Origin: Thiobacillus sp.
Lineage (GTDB): Bacteria > Pseudomonadota > Gammaproteobacteria > Burkholderiales > Thiobacillaceae
Direction: 5' to 3'
Assembly: GCF_024708915.1 (NCBI RefSeq)
Contig: NZ_JANJXQ010000066.1
Coordinates: 1-11,238, forward strand
Length of the DNA: 11,238 nt
This document shows, piece by piece, positions 1 through 6,318 of the stretch. The notes under the pieces were generated by a model. That model saw only the letters and a program-made list of their open reading frames with translations, did no database searches and was not told where the DNA came from. The translations under genes and the position numbers were made by a program. How positions within the stretch are numbered: position 1 is the stretch's first letter; the number at the start of each line of letters is the position of its first letter.

Positions 1-1113
1 CGTTCCCACCGCCGTGGTGCGTGCGAGCAGCACGCCGTGCGCGTTGATGGCGCCGCCGGTCACCGTATCGCCCGGCTGCTTGTCGGCCGGCAGAGACTCG
101 CCGGTGAGCATGGATTCGTCGATCTGGCTTTCGCCTTCGATCACCTCGCCGTCGACCGGCACCCGTTCGCCGGGGCGGATCACCACCAGATCGCCCATCC
201 GGATCGCGTCGATCGGCATGTCGCGGTCGACGCCGTCGAGACGCACCCGCGCGGTGGCCGGACGCAGGGCCTGCAGGGCGCGGATGGCTTCGGTGGTCTG
301 GCGTTTGGCGCGCGCCTCCAGCCATTTGCCCAGCAGCACCAGGCTGATCACCACCGCCGAGGCCTCGAAATACAGATGCATCGGGTCGCCGCGCGTCAGC
401 AGCAGGTATACGCTCAGGCCATAGGCCGCGCTGGTGCCGACGGCCACCAGCAGATCCATGTTGCCGCTGCCGGCGCGCAGCGCCTTCCAGCCGGCGCGAT
501 AGAAACGCGCGCCGAGCCAGAACTGCACCGGCGTCGCCAGCACCATTTGCAGCCAGCCCGGCAGCATCCAGTGCACGCCGAACAGGCTGCCGAGCATGGG
601 GGCGACCAGCGGCAGCGACAGCGCTATCGCCAGCGCCACCGGCCACCAGTCGGGCAGCGCGCGCAGCGGGGCGGCCGGGCTTGCGCTTGCCGCCTGCGGC
701 CGTTGCGCGCCATAGCCGGCACGCTCCACCGCGGCGATCAGCGCGGCGGCTGACGTGCCCTGCGCCACCTCGACCGTCGCCTGCTCGGTGGCCAGGTTGA
801 CGCTGGCATTGAGTACGCCGGGCACTTTGCCGAGCGCCTTTTCCACCCGCGCCGAGCAACTCGCGCAGGTCATGCCGGTGATGTCGAAGGTCAGCGATTC
901 GGTCGGCACGCTGAAGCCGGCCTGCTCGATGGCGCGCTGAACCGAGGCTGCATCGGTCGCGCCCGTGATGGTCGCGGTTTCGGTCGCCAGATTCACCGTT
1001 GCGGCAGTCACGCCCGGCAGCTGCTTGAGCACTTTTTCCACTCGCGTCGCACAGCTGGCGCAGGTCATGCCCTGGATGCCGACGGCGAGCGGGGTTGTGG
1101 TGGAGGTGGTCAT
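1..1113 (-). CDS. copA: Copper-exporting P1B-type ATPase CopA, N-terminal part (C-terminus outside window)
   Basis: Heavy-metal-transporting P-type ATPase of the inner membrane, inferred to pump Cu(I) out of the cytoplasm using ATP. The window holds 371 codons from the ATG at 1113; the gene continues past position 1. Two tandem heavy-metal-associated domains are visible, each with GMTCASC (Cys18/Cys21 and Cys83/Cys86). Hydrophobic helices follow from about residue 150, with a TM hairpin around residues 220-265. The actuator-domain TGES motif is at residues 337-340. The metal-site CPC helix, the DKTGT phosphorylation site and the ATP-binding domain would lie beyond the edge. Two HMA domains and the CueR-type promoter upstream favour Cu(I), but silver is usually co-transported by this family and the CPC motif cannot be checked. 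No copZ or cueR gene is in view. Confidence 0.93.
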   Translation of the reverse strand, partial: MTTSTTTPLAVGIQGMTCASCATRVEKVLKQLPGVTAATVNLATETATITGATDAASVQRAIEQAGFSVPTESLTFDITGMTCASCSARVEKALGKVPGVLNASVNLATEQATVEVAQGTSAAALIAAVERAGYGAQRPQAASASPAAPLRALPDWWPVALAIALSLPLVAPMLGSLFGVHWMLPGWLQMVLATPVQFWLGARFYRAGWKALRAGSGNMDLLVAVGTSAAYGLSVYLLLTRGDPMHLYFEASAVVISLVLLGKWLEARAKRQTTEAIRALQALRPATARVRLDGVDRDMPIDAIRMGDLVVIRPGERVPVDGEVIEGESQIDESMLTGESLPADKQPGDTVTGGAINAHGVLLARTTAVGT

Positions 1114-1143
1114 CGTGGATTCCCGGTTGAGACGGATGCTGAC

Positions 1144-1174
1144 AACATAAACCTTACCATGGTGGGAATGTCAA
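1144..1174 (-). promoter_or_regulatory. CueR/MerR-type copper-responsive promoter and operator of copA
   Basis: On the minus strand a perfect -35 TTGACA (1174-1169) is separated by 19 bp from a -10 TATGTT (1149-1144). A 19-bp spacer is too long for normal sigma-70 promoters but is the hallmark of promoters untwisted by MerR-family activators. The spacer contains the dyad ACATTCC-N7-GTAAGGT (1151-1171), which differs from the CueR consensus ACCTTCC-N7-GGAAGGT at one base in each half. The expected transcript start is about 25 bases before the copA ATG. Copper rather than another metal is inferred from the half-site sequence and the downstream gene. Confidence 0.85.
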
Positions 1175-1190
1175 GCACACTGAGGGCGTA

Positions 1191-1214
1191 AAGGGCAGGC
1201 CGCAGCTGTCCCTT
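1191..1214 (-). terminator. Possible weak terminator hairpin after mltA
   Basis: Read on the minus strand, AAGGG and CAG (separated by a bulged A) pair with CTG and CCCTT around a 7-base loop, directly downstream of the mltA stop and before the copA promoter. Only three T residues follow, so it is at best a weak intrinsic terminator. The position fits insulation of copA from mltA read-through. Confidence 0.35.
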
Positions 1215-1254
1215 GGCGGGGATGAATCAAGCCGGTCGATCGCAACCGCCGCGT

Positions 1255-2496
1255 TCAGCGGCGCACGGTGGTCAGCGGGAAGTCCTTCGGCAGCAGCACC
1301 CACATGCGGCCGCGCTGTTTCATGCGGCCGGCGAGTTCCCCCGCCGCATTGCCGAAGCCCCAGAAGAAATCGGCGCGTACGCCGCCGCGGATGGCGCCGC
1401 CGGTATCCTGCGCCATCACCAGCTTGTTCAGCGGCAGCGGTGAATTGGGCTGGGTGGTGGCGAGAAAGACCGGTGCGCCGAGCGGGATGAAGCGCGGGTC
1501 GACGGCGATCGAGCGGCCGCCGGTGAGCGGCACGCCGAGCGCGCCGAGCGGGCCGGGCAGGCCGTTGGGCAGTTCGCGGAAGAATACGAAACTGGGGTTG
1601 CTGGCGAGCAGATCCGGCAGCTTGTCGGGATTCTTCGCGCCCCAGTCCTTGATGCCCTGCATCGAGGCCTGTTCGAGCTTCAGTTCGCCGCGCTCGACCA
1701 GCAGCTTGCCGATCGATTGATAGGGATGGCCGTTCTGGTCCGCGTAGCCGACGCGCAGGTGCGAGCCGTCCGGCAGCTCGATGCGGCCCGAGCCCTGGAT
1801 CTGCAGGAAAAACAGCTCCACCGGGTCTTCCGCCCAGGCAATCGGCTTGCCCTTGAAGCCGTTGCCGTTGGCCGCCTCGATTTCCTTGCGGGTGGGGTAG
1901 GGCACCAGCTTGTTGCCGGCCAGCCGCCCGCGCAGGCGCAGGTTCTTCAGTTCGGGGTAGACGCTGGCGAGATCCACCGTGATGAGATCGTCGGGGGCGG
2001 CGTAGAGCGGGAAGCGCGCCCGCGCGGTACGCACGCGGTCGCCCTTCAGCAGGGGCTCGTAGTAGCCGGTGATCATGCCTTCGGTGCTGCCGTCTTCCTG
2101 GCTGGCCTGGTAGGGCTGGAAACGCTGCTCGAAAAAGGTGCGCACGGCGGCGTCGTCCGGCGTGGCCATCGAGGTGGCTTCAGCACAGACCGCATGCCAC
2201 GCGGTGCGCTTGCCGAGCGTGGCGCAGCTGCGCAGGAAAGCGGTCCAGGCTTCGCTGGCGCTGTCGTCCTGCCAGAAGGCCACGGCCGTCCAGTCCACCG
2301 GTCTGAGCGTGGGATAGGCCACAGCCGGAACGGGGATCAGAACGGAGGGCGGAGCGGGTTCGGGTTGCGGCGCGGGAACCGGGACTGGCGCCGGCACCGG
2401 TACCGGCGCCGGAGGAACGGGCGGCGCCACAGGCGGCTGCACCGCACAGGCCGACAACAGCAGGGCGAACAGCCACGGGCTTGCGCGTAACAGCAT
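1255..2496 (-). CDS. mltA: Membrane-bound lytic murein transglycosylase A (MltA), lipoprotein
   Basis: Peptidoglycan-cleaving lytic transglycosylase that forms 1,6-anhydromuramic ends, anchored to the periplasmic face of the outer membrane. From the chosen ATG (2496) the 413-residue protein begins MLLR, then a short hydrophobic segment and a lipobox LLSA-Cys17, giving a normal lipoprotein signal. An in-frame ATG 10 codons upstream (2526) would add a hydrophobic stretch with no positive charge, and a -10-like TATACT lies 7 bases before it, so the inner start is preferred; neither has a clear Shine-Dalgarno. A Pro/Val/Ala-rich linker (about residues 18-55) precedes the MltA domain. The C-terminal 3D domain shows AQDTGGAIRGGVRADFFWG with conserved aspartates near 364 and 376. 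The linker makes it longer than E. coli MltA. Confidence 0.93.
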   Translation of the reverse strand: MLLRASPWLFALLLSACAVQPPVAPPVPPAPVPVPAPVPVPAPQPEPAPPSVLIPVPAVAYPTLRPVDWTAVAFWQDDSASEAWTAFLRSCATLGKRTAWHAVCAEATSMATPDDAAVRTFFEQRFQPYQASQEDGSTEGMITGYYEPLLKGDRVRTARARFPLYAAPDDLITVDLASVYPELKNLRLRGRLAGNKLVPYPTRKEIEAANGNGFKGKPIAWAEDPVELFFLQIQGSGRIELPDGSHLRVGYADQNGHPYQSIGKLLVERGELKLEQASMQGIKDWGAKNPDKLPDLLASNPSFVFFRELPNGLPGPLGALGVPLTGGRSIAVDPRFIPLGAPVFLATTQPNSPLPLNKLVMAQDTGGAIRGGVRADFFWGFGNAAGELAGRMKQRGRMWVLLPKDFPLTTVRR

Positions 2497-2532
2497 CACG
2501 GGTGAAGATGGCCACAGCAAAAACATGCGCCG

Positions 2533-2540
2533 AGTATAAC
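2533..2540. promoter_or_regulatory. Overlapping divergent -10-like elements between mltA and the small ORF
   Basis: The 62-bp gap between the mltA inner start and the divergent small ORF contains AGTATAAC. It reads TATAAC on the plus strand (2535-2540) and TATACT on the minus strand (2538-2533), each 5 of 6 to the sigma-70 -10 consensus. No good -35 box is visible in either direction, so promoter activity is inferred from the -10 match, AT-richness in a GC-rich setting and position. Confidence 0.4.
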
Positions 2541-2558
2541 AATGGAGAGACGGGTTTA

Positions 2559-2651
2559 ATGGAGACCCAGGGACTGGGCTGGCTGCTGCTGGAGGCGGGA
2601 ATCGCGCTCGGACTGCTGCTGTTCATCGTATGGTGGACGATGAAAAAATAA
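2559..2651 (+). CDS. 30-residue single-pass membrane small protein, function unknown
   Basis: ATG to TAA, 30 codons. The GGAGAG at 2544-2549 is a good Shine-Dalgarno with 9 bases to the ATG. The product starts METQGLGW, continues as a hydrophobic segment of about 18 residues ([18 protein letters not shown]) and ends in TMKK, so a single transmembrane helix with a cytoplasmic Lys-Lys tail is predicted. A Glu sits inside the otherwise hydrophobic helix. It diverges from mltA and converges on apaG. I do not recognise a named family. The ribosome site, the membrane-protein composition and the position in an otherwise unexplained gap argue for a real gene. A role cannot be assigned. Confidence 0.6.
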   Translation: METQGLGWLLLEAGIALGLLLFIVWWTMKK

Positions 2652-2655
2652 AGCC

Positions 2656-2709
2656 CGGGCGCCGGATTCAGGATCCAGGGGAATGGCCTGGCTGCGCCAC
2701 CGTCTTTTT
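2656..2709 (+). terminator. Possible nested hairpin terminator after the small ORF
   Basis: Downstream of the small ORF, GGCGC ... CCAGG (loop GGAATGG) CCTGG ... GCGCC form nested arms, followed a few bases later by a run of five T ending at the apaG stop. The outer and inner stems are only 5 bp each and the T-run is not immediately adjacent, so this is tentative. Confidence 0.3.
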
Positions 2710-3091
2710 AGTGAAGCACCCTCGGCATCGCCAGTGTGAACTGGGGGATTTCGGCGTCGAACTTGTTGCCGTCCTCGGCCGCCATCTGATAGCTGCCGCG
2801 CATGGTGCCGACCGGCGTTGCCAGCGCAGTGCCACTGGTGTACTCGAAGCTCTCGCCCGGCCGCAGCAGGGGCTGTTCGCCGACCACGCCGAGGCCCTTG
2901 ACTTCCTGGACGACGTTTTCGGCATCGGTGATGATCCAGTGGCGCGAAATCAGTTGCGCGGCCACGGTGCCGGTGTTGGCGATGGTGATGGTGTAGGCGA
3001 ACACGTAACGGTCGGCCGAAGGATCGCTCTGTTCGGCCAGATAGGTCGTGTCGACGTTGACGCTGATATGGTATTTCTTGCCTTCGGCCAC
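2708..3091 (-). CDS. apaG: ApaG (Co2+/Mg2+ efflux-associated protein, DUF525)
   Basis: Small beta-sandwich (fibronectin-III-like) protein of the ApaG family. Its molecular role is still unclear; it is linked genetically to Co2+ resistance and Mg2+ efflux in enterobacteria. Numbered from the GTG at 3091, the 127 residues match the family length of about 125. Visible signatures are [12 protein letters not shown] (28-39), SRHWIITD (49-56), GLGVVGEQP (66-74), YTSG and GTMRGSY, and the C-terminal LH. The start is uncertain. No ATG is available: GTG at 3091 gives the usual MAEGKKY-like N-terminus, while a TTG at 3133 would add 14 residues not typical of the family. It diverges from rpe, with which it is commonly neighboured in betaproteobacteria. 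Confidence 0.9.
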   Translation of the reverse strand: MAEGKKYHISVNVDTTYLAEQSDPSADRYVFAYTITIANTGTVAAQLISRHWIITDAENVVQEVKGLGVVGEQPLLRPGESFEYTSGTALATPVGTMRGSYQMAAEDGNKFDAEIPQFTLAMPRVLH

Positions 3092-3149
3092 GGGAATGCT
3101 CGACGGATACGGGATGCCTGGAGTGTAACGCAATGGCGCGGCGGGCTGC

Positions 3150-3155
3150 TAAAAT
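3150..3155 (+). promoter_or_regulatory. Candidate -10 element upstream of rpe
   Basis: TAAAAT matches the sigma-70 -10 consensus at 5 of 6 positions and lies 45 bases before the rpe ATG in an AT-enriched patch between divergent apaG and rpe. No convincing -35 box is seen at 16-18 bp upstream. It is the only promoter-like sequence seen ahead of the rpe-gph-trpE block. Confidence 0.4.
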
Positions 3156-3199
3156 GGCCGGGTTTCCCGAAAATCCGCAGAAATCCAGGAGCCCTTCCC

Positions 3200-3883
3200 A
3201 TGACGTACCGCATCGCCCCGTCCATCCTGTCCGCCAACTTTGCCCGGCTTGGCGAGGAAGTCGACAACGTGCTCGCCTCCGGCGCCGACATCGTCCACTT
3301 CGACGTGATGGACAACCACTACGTACCCAACCTCACCATCGGCCCGCTGGTGTGCGAAGCGCTGAGGAAGCACGGCGTCACCGCGCCGATCGACGTGCAT
3401 CTGATGGTCAAGCCGGTCGACCGCATCATTCCCGATTTTGCGAAAGCGGGGGCGACCTACATCACCTTCCATCCGGAAGCCTCCGAGCACATCGACCGCA
3501 CCATCGGCCTGATCAAGGAAAACGGCTGCAAGGCCGGCCTGGTGTTCAACCCCGCCACCCCGCTCGACGTGCTGGAATACACGCTGGACAAGCTCGACAT
3601 GGTGCTGCTGATGTCGGTGAACCCCGGCTTCGGCGGCCAGAAGTTCATTCCCTACGTGCTCGACAAGGCGCGTGCCGTGCGCAAGATGATCGATGATCGC
3701 GGCCTCAGCGTGAACATCGAAATCGACGGCGGCGTCGGCCCCGCCAACATCGCCGAAGTTGCCAGGGCCGGGGTCGACACCTTCGTCGCCGGTTCGGCCG
3801 TGTTCGGCGCCGCCAAGGACGGCGACCCGCAGCGCTACAACAGCATCATTGCCGCGATGCGCGCCGAGCTTGCCAAGGTCTGA
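3200..3883 (+). CDS. rpe: Ribulose-phosphate 3-epimerase
   Basis: Cytoplasmic TIM-barrel enzyme interconverting D-ribulose 5-phosphate and D-xylulose 5-phosphate in the pentose phosphate pathway, and in the Calvin cycle if the host is autotrophic. The 227 residues equal the usual family length. Visible are the N-terminal [10 protein letters not shown] with Ser8; metal ligands and catalytic residues His33 and Asp35 in VHFDVMD, His67 in DVHLMV and Asp176 in [12 protein letters not shown] (141-147); and the phosphate-binding GSAVFGA near the end. AGGAG at 3187-3191 sits 8 bases before the ATG. It is the first gene of a same-strand rpe-gph-trpE series, an order I recall from many betaproteobacteria. 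No anomaly within the coding region. Confidence 0.97.
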   Translation: MTYRIAPSILSANFARLGEEVDNVLASGADIVHFDVMDNHYVPNLTIGPLVCEALRKHGVTAPIDVHLMVKPVDRIIPDFAKAGATYITFHPEASEHIDRTIGLIKENGCKAGLVFNPATPLDVLEYTLDKLDMVLLMSVNPGFGGQKFIPYVLDKARAVRKMIDDRGLSVNIEIDGGVGPANIAEVARAGVDTFVAGSAVFGAAKDGDPQRYNSIIAAMRAELAKV

Positions 3884-3890
3884 TATATCC

Positions 3891-3956
3891 TCCGCGAAGG
3901 ACGCGAAGAAACGCGAAGTAGAGATTTTCTTCGCGCCCCTTCGCGTCCTTCGCGGA
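3891..3956. repeat. 66-nt palindromic repeat between rpe and gph (CGCGAAG units)
   Basis: The 18-bp left arm (3891-3908) is a perfect inverted copy of the right arm (3939-3956). A symmetric 3-base internal loop follows, then an inner 7-bp stem CGCGAAG/CTTCGCG (3912-3918 with 3929-3935) and a 10-base loop. The heptamer CGCGAAG occurs three times on the left and as its complement three times on the right. No T-tract follows on the plus strand, so it is not a standard intrinsic terminator for rpe. It fills nearly all of the rpe-gph gap and resembles dispersed intergenic palindromes of proteobacterial genomes; copy number cannot be judged from one window. Confidence 0.85.
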
Positions 3957-3967
3957 TAAAAACCAAT

Positions 3968-4651
3968 ATGAAAAACTTTCCTCTTTCGATCAAAGCCGTC
4001 GTCATCGATCTCGACGGCACCCTGCTCAACACCGCGCCGGATCTGGCGCATGCCGCCGAACTGATGATGGCCGACCTCGGCCGCCCGTGCCCGTCGCTGG
4101 AAACGATTTCCACCTACATCGGCAACGGCGTGTCGCGGCTGGTCAAGCGCGTGCTCACCGGCGACATGGACGCCGAGCCCGATGCGGCGCTGTTCGAACA
4201 GGCCATCGCCTCTTACCAGAAGCATTACGGTGAGCACGTGTCGCTGCATTCGCGCCCGTTCGACGGCGTGGTCGCAGGCCTCGACGCCTTCAAGGCGATG
4301 GGCGTGCACATTGCCTGCATCACCAACAAGGCCGAAGCGTTCACTCACCCGCTGCTGAAAGACACCGGCCTGTTCGATTATTTCGAGCTGATCCTGTCCG
4401 GCGACACGCTGCCGAAGCGCAAGCCCGATCCGCTGCCGCTGCTGCATGCCTGCGAGGTGTTCAAGGTGAAGCCGGCCGAACTGCTGCTGATTGGCGACTC
4501 GCTCAACGACACCCAGGCCGCGCGTGCTGCGGGCAGCCCGGTGTTCTGCGTGCCCTACGGCTACAACCGCGGCCGTCCGGTCGCCGAGCTCGATCTGGAT
4601 GCGGTGGTGCCGAGTCTCGCCGAAGCGGCGAAGATGGTGAAAAAAGCGTGA
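3968..4651 (+). CDS. gph: Phosphoglycolate phosphatase (HAD superfamily)
   Basis: Cytoplasmic haloacid-dehalogenase-fold phosphatase converting 2-phosphoglycolate to glycolate, clearing the product of RuBisCO oxygenation or DNA 3'-end repair. The 227-residue protein has HAD motif I DLDGTLLNT (nucleophile Asp14, general acid Asp16), an alpha-helical cap (about 20-95), motif II ITN (118-120), motif III lysine in KRKPDP (150-155) and motif IV GDSLND (176-181). The rpe neighbour and the cap support Gph over other HAD phosphatases, though substrate is inferred. The start is the first in-frame ATG after the upstream palindrome. Only a distant GGA, derived from the palindrome end, precedes it, so the ribosome site is weak. 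The stop codon lies inside the next repeat. Confidence 0.92.
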   Translation: MKNFPLSIKAVVIDLDGTLLNTAPDLAHAAELMMADLGRPCPSLETISTYIGNGVSRLVKRVLTGDMDAEPDAALFEQAIASYQKHYGEHVSLHSRPFDGVVAGLDAFKAMGVHIACITNKAEAFTHPLLKDTGLFDYFELILSGDTLPKRKPDPLPLLHACEVFKVKPAELLLIGDSLNDTQAARAAGSPVFCVPYGYNRGRPVAELDLDAVVPSLAEAAKMVKKA

Positions 4652-4763
4652 GGCGTGAGGCGCGAGGTGTGAGGCGGGGCAGTGCGATCGCAGGGCGCCG
4701 ATGGCGATGGCAGGCTGCCGACTGAGTTCCCACGCCTAACGCCTCACTCCTCACGCCTCACGC
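4646..4763. repeat. Heptad-built imperfect inverted repeat between gph and trpE
   Basis: The left arm (4646-4676) and right arm (4733-4763) are inverted copies matching at 27 of 31 positions, the outermost 15 perfectly. Each arm is a tandem series of 7-mers: CGTGAGG, CGTGAGG, CGCGAGG, TGTGAGG on the left, and on the complement of the right CGTGAGG, CGTGAGG, AGTGAGG, CGTTAGG. A 56-base centre holds the perfect palindrome TGCGATCGCA (4683-4692). The left arm includes the gph stop codon (4649-4651) and the right arm ends 4 bases before the trpE ATG. No promoter, ribosome site or T-tract is visible. It looks like a mobile or amplifying intergenic palindrome rather than a terminator. Confidence 0.85.
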
Positions 4764-4767
4764 CAAA

Positions 4768-6237
4768 ATGACTGAACAAGAATTCTTCGAGCTCGCCCGC
4801 CAGGGCTACAACCGCATTCCGCTGGTGCGCGAACTGCCCGGCGATCTGGAAACGCCGCTGTCGGTCTACCTCAAGCTGGCCAATGCGCCCTATGCCTACC
4901 TGCTCGAATCGGTGGTGGGCGGCGAACGTTTCGGGCGCTACTCCTTCATCGGCCTGCCGGCGCGCACGGTGTTGCGGGTGCGTGCGCATCTGCTGACGGT
5001 GGAAACCGACGGCCGGGTGGTCGAGGAGCACAGCCTGCCCGACCCGCTGGCTTTCATCGCCGATTTCCAGGTGCGCTTCAAGGCGGCGCCGGTGGCCGGG
5101 CTGCCGCGCTTCACCGGCGGACTGGCCGGCTACTTCGGCTACGACACCATCCGCTACATCGAGAAGCGGCTGGCCGACAGGCACAAGGACGACGTGCTGC
5201 ATACGCCGGACATCCTCTTGATGCTGACCGAGGAGCTGGCGGTATTCGACAACCTTGCTGGCAAGCTCTATCTCATCACCCATGCCGATCCGATGCAGCA
5301 GGATGCCTATGTGCAGGGCCATCTGCGTCTTGCCGAACTGGCCGAGAAACTGCGCGTGCCGGTGACGCTGCCGGCCGAGCCGGCAGCCGACACGGCCGAA
5401 CCGGGCTCCGAATTCGGCGAGGCCGAGTTCAAGGCGGCGGTGCAGAAAGCCAAGGACTACATCGCCTCCGGCGACGTCATGCAGGTGGTGTTGAGCCAGC
5501 GCATGGCGCGGCCGTTCGCCGCTTCGCCGCTGTCGCTCTACCGCGCGCTGCGCAGCCTGAATCCGTCGCCTTACATGTTCTTCTACGATCTCGGCGGCTT
5601 CCACATCGTCGGTTCGTCGCCGGAAATCCTGGTGCGGCTCGAAGGCGACAACGTCACCCTGCGGCCGATTGCCGGAACCCGCCCGCGCGGCCTCACGCGC
5701 GAGGACGACCAGCGTCTGGCCGAGGAACTGCTGGCCGATCCCAAGGAGTGCGCCGAGCACCTGCAGTTGCTGGATCTGGGGCGCAACGACACCGGGCGCG
5801 TCGCCGTCACCGGCTCGGTCCGCGTCACCGAGAACATGCAGATCGAGCGCTACTCGCACGTGATGCACATCGTCTCCAACGTCGAGGGCAAGCTGAAGCC
5901 CGGCCTTGCCGCGCTCGACGTGCTGCGCGCCAGTTTCCCGGCCGGCACCGTGTCGGGCGCCCCCAAGGTGCGGGCGATGGAAATCATCGACGAACTGGAG
6001 CCCAGCAAGCGCGGCATCTATGCCGGCGCGGTCGGCTATCTGGGGTTCAACGGCGACATGGACCTGGCGATCGCCATCCGCACCGCGGTGGTCAAGGACG
6101 GCATGCTGTACGCACAGGCGGGCGCCGGCATCGTCGCCGATTCGGTGCCCGACAACGAATGGATGGAAACGCTCAACAAGGCGCGCGCCATCGTGCGCGC
6201 GGCCGAACTGGCGTATACGACTCCACATGGGCGCTAG
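4768..6237 (+). CDS. trpE: Anthranilate synthase component I
   Basis: Catalytic subunit that converts chorismate to anthranilate, the first committed step of tryptophan synthesis, using ammonia delivered by the TrpG glutaminase subunit. In the 489-residue protein the N-terminal domain carries LLES (45-48), the conserved element of the tryptophan feedback site. The C-terminal chorismate-binding domain shows [28 protein letters not shown] (from 335) and [20 protein letters not shown] (from 392). The separate PabB identity is less likely given LLES and full-length similarity to TrpE. The N-terminus [20 protein letters not shown] is typical of betaproteobacterial TrpE, so the ATG at 4768 is accepted although no Shine-Dalgarno precedes it. 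The last residues (TTPHGR) read into a hairpin. trpG does not follow. Confidence 0.95.
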   Translation: MTEQEFFELARQGYNRIPLVRELPGDLETPLSVYLKLANAPYAYLLESVVGGERFGRYSFIGLPARTVLRVRAHLLTVETDGRVVEEHSLPDPLAFIADFQVRFKAAPVAGLPRFTGGLAGYFGYDTIRYIEKRLADRHKDDVLHTPDILLMLTEELAVFDNLAGKLYLITHADPMQQDAYVQGHLRLAELAEKLRVPVTLPAEPAADTAEPGSEFGEAEFKAAVQKAKDYIASGDVMQVVLSQRMARPFAASPLSLYRALRSLNPSPYMFFYDLGGFHIVGSSPEILVRLEGDNVTLRPIAGTRPRGLTREDDQRLAEELLADPKECAEHLQLLDLGRNDTGRVAVTGSVRVTENMQIERYSHVMHIVSNVEGKLKPGLAALDVLRASFPAGTVSGAPKVRAMEIIDELEPSKRGIYAGAVGYLGFNGDMDLAIAIRTAVVKDGMLYAQAGAGIVADSVPDNEWMETLNKARAIVRAAELAYTTPHGR

Positions 6238-6248
6238 CCCATAGTGGA
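6222..6248. repeat. Hairpin spanning the trpE stop codon
   Basis: TCCAC-ATGGGC pairs with GCCCAT-(A)-GTGGA around the loop GCTA: 11 bp with one bulged base. The TAG stop (6235-6237) lies across the loop and stem. It is followed by further short inverted pieces, such as GGAT/ATCC at 6247-6258 and GGCCG/CGGCC near 6282-6300, but no T-tract on either strand. It may reduce read-through between convergent trpE and fisR, or be another repeat element. Confidence 0.6.
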
Positions 6249-6318
6249 TCGGAATCCTTTAGGGCAGGCCCGCTTCGCCAGCCTGGCCGACTGACCCGGC
6301 CCCGACGTCTCGGCACAG

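Noticed and set aside
37..753. 238-codon plus-strand frame opposite copA
   Set aside because: Antisense shadow of the P-type ATPase.
2387..2410. Near-perfect 24-bp palindrome
   Set aside because: It lies inside the Pro/Val/Ala repeat of the MltA linker and is explained by repetitive proline, valine and alanine codons.
3891..3956. Intrinsic terminator after rpe
   Set aside because: The stem is strong but no T-tract follows on the plus strand, and the next gene is co-oriented 11 bases on.
3149..4447. 432-codon open frame on the minus strand opposite rpe and gph
   Set aside because: It is antisense to two clearly recognised genes, its His/Gln/Arg-rich composition is that of a high-GC shadow frame, and it crosses the intergenic palindrome.
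4646..4763. Short repeated units that might suggest a CRISPR array or a minisatellite
   Set aside because: The units are contiguous heptamers in two inverted blocks with no spacers, so it is a palindromic element, not CRISPR.
4744..6228. 494-codon open frame on the minus strand opposite trpE
   Set aside because: It covers the whole of trpE in antisense, has shadow-like His/Arg/Gly composition and matches no family I know.
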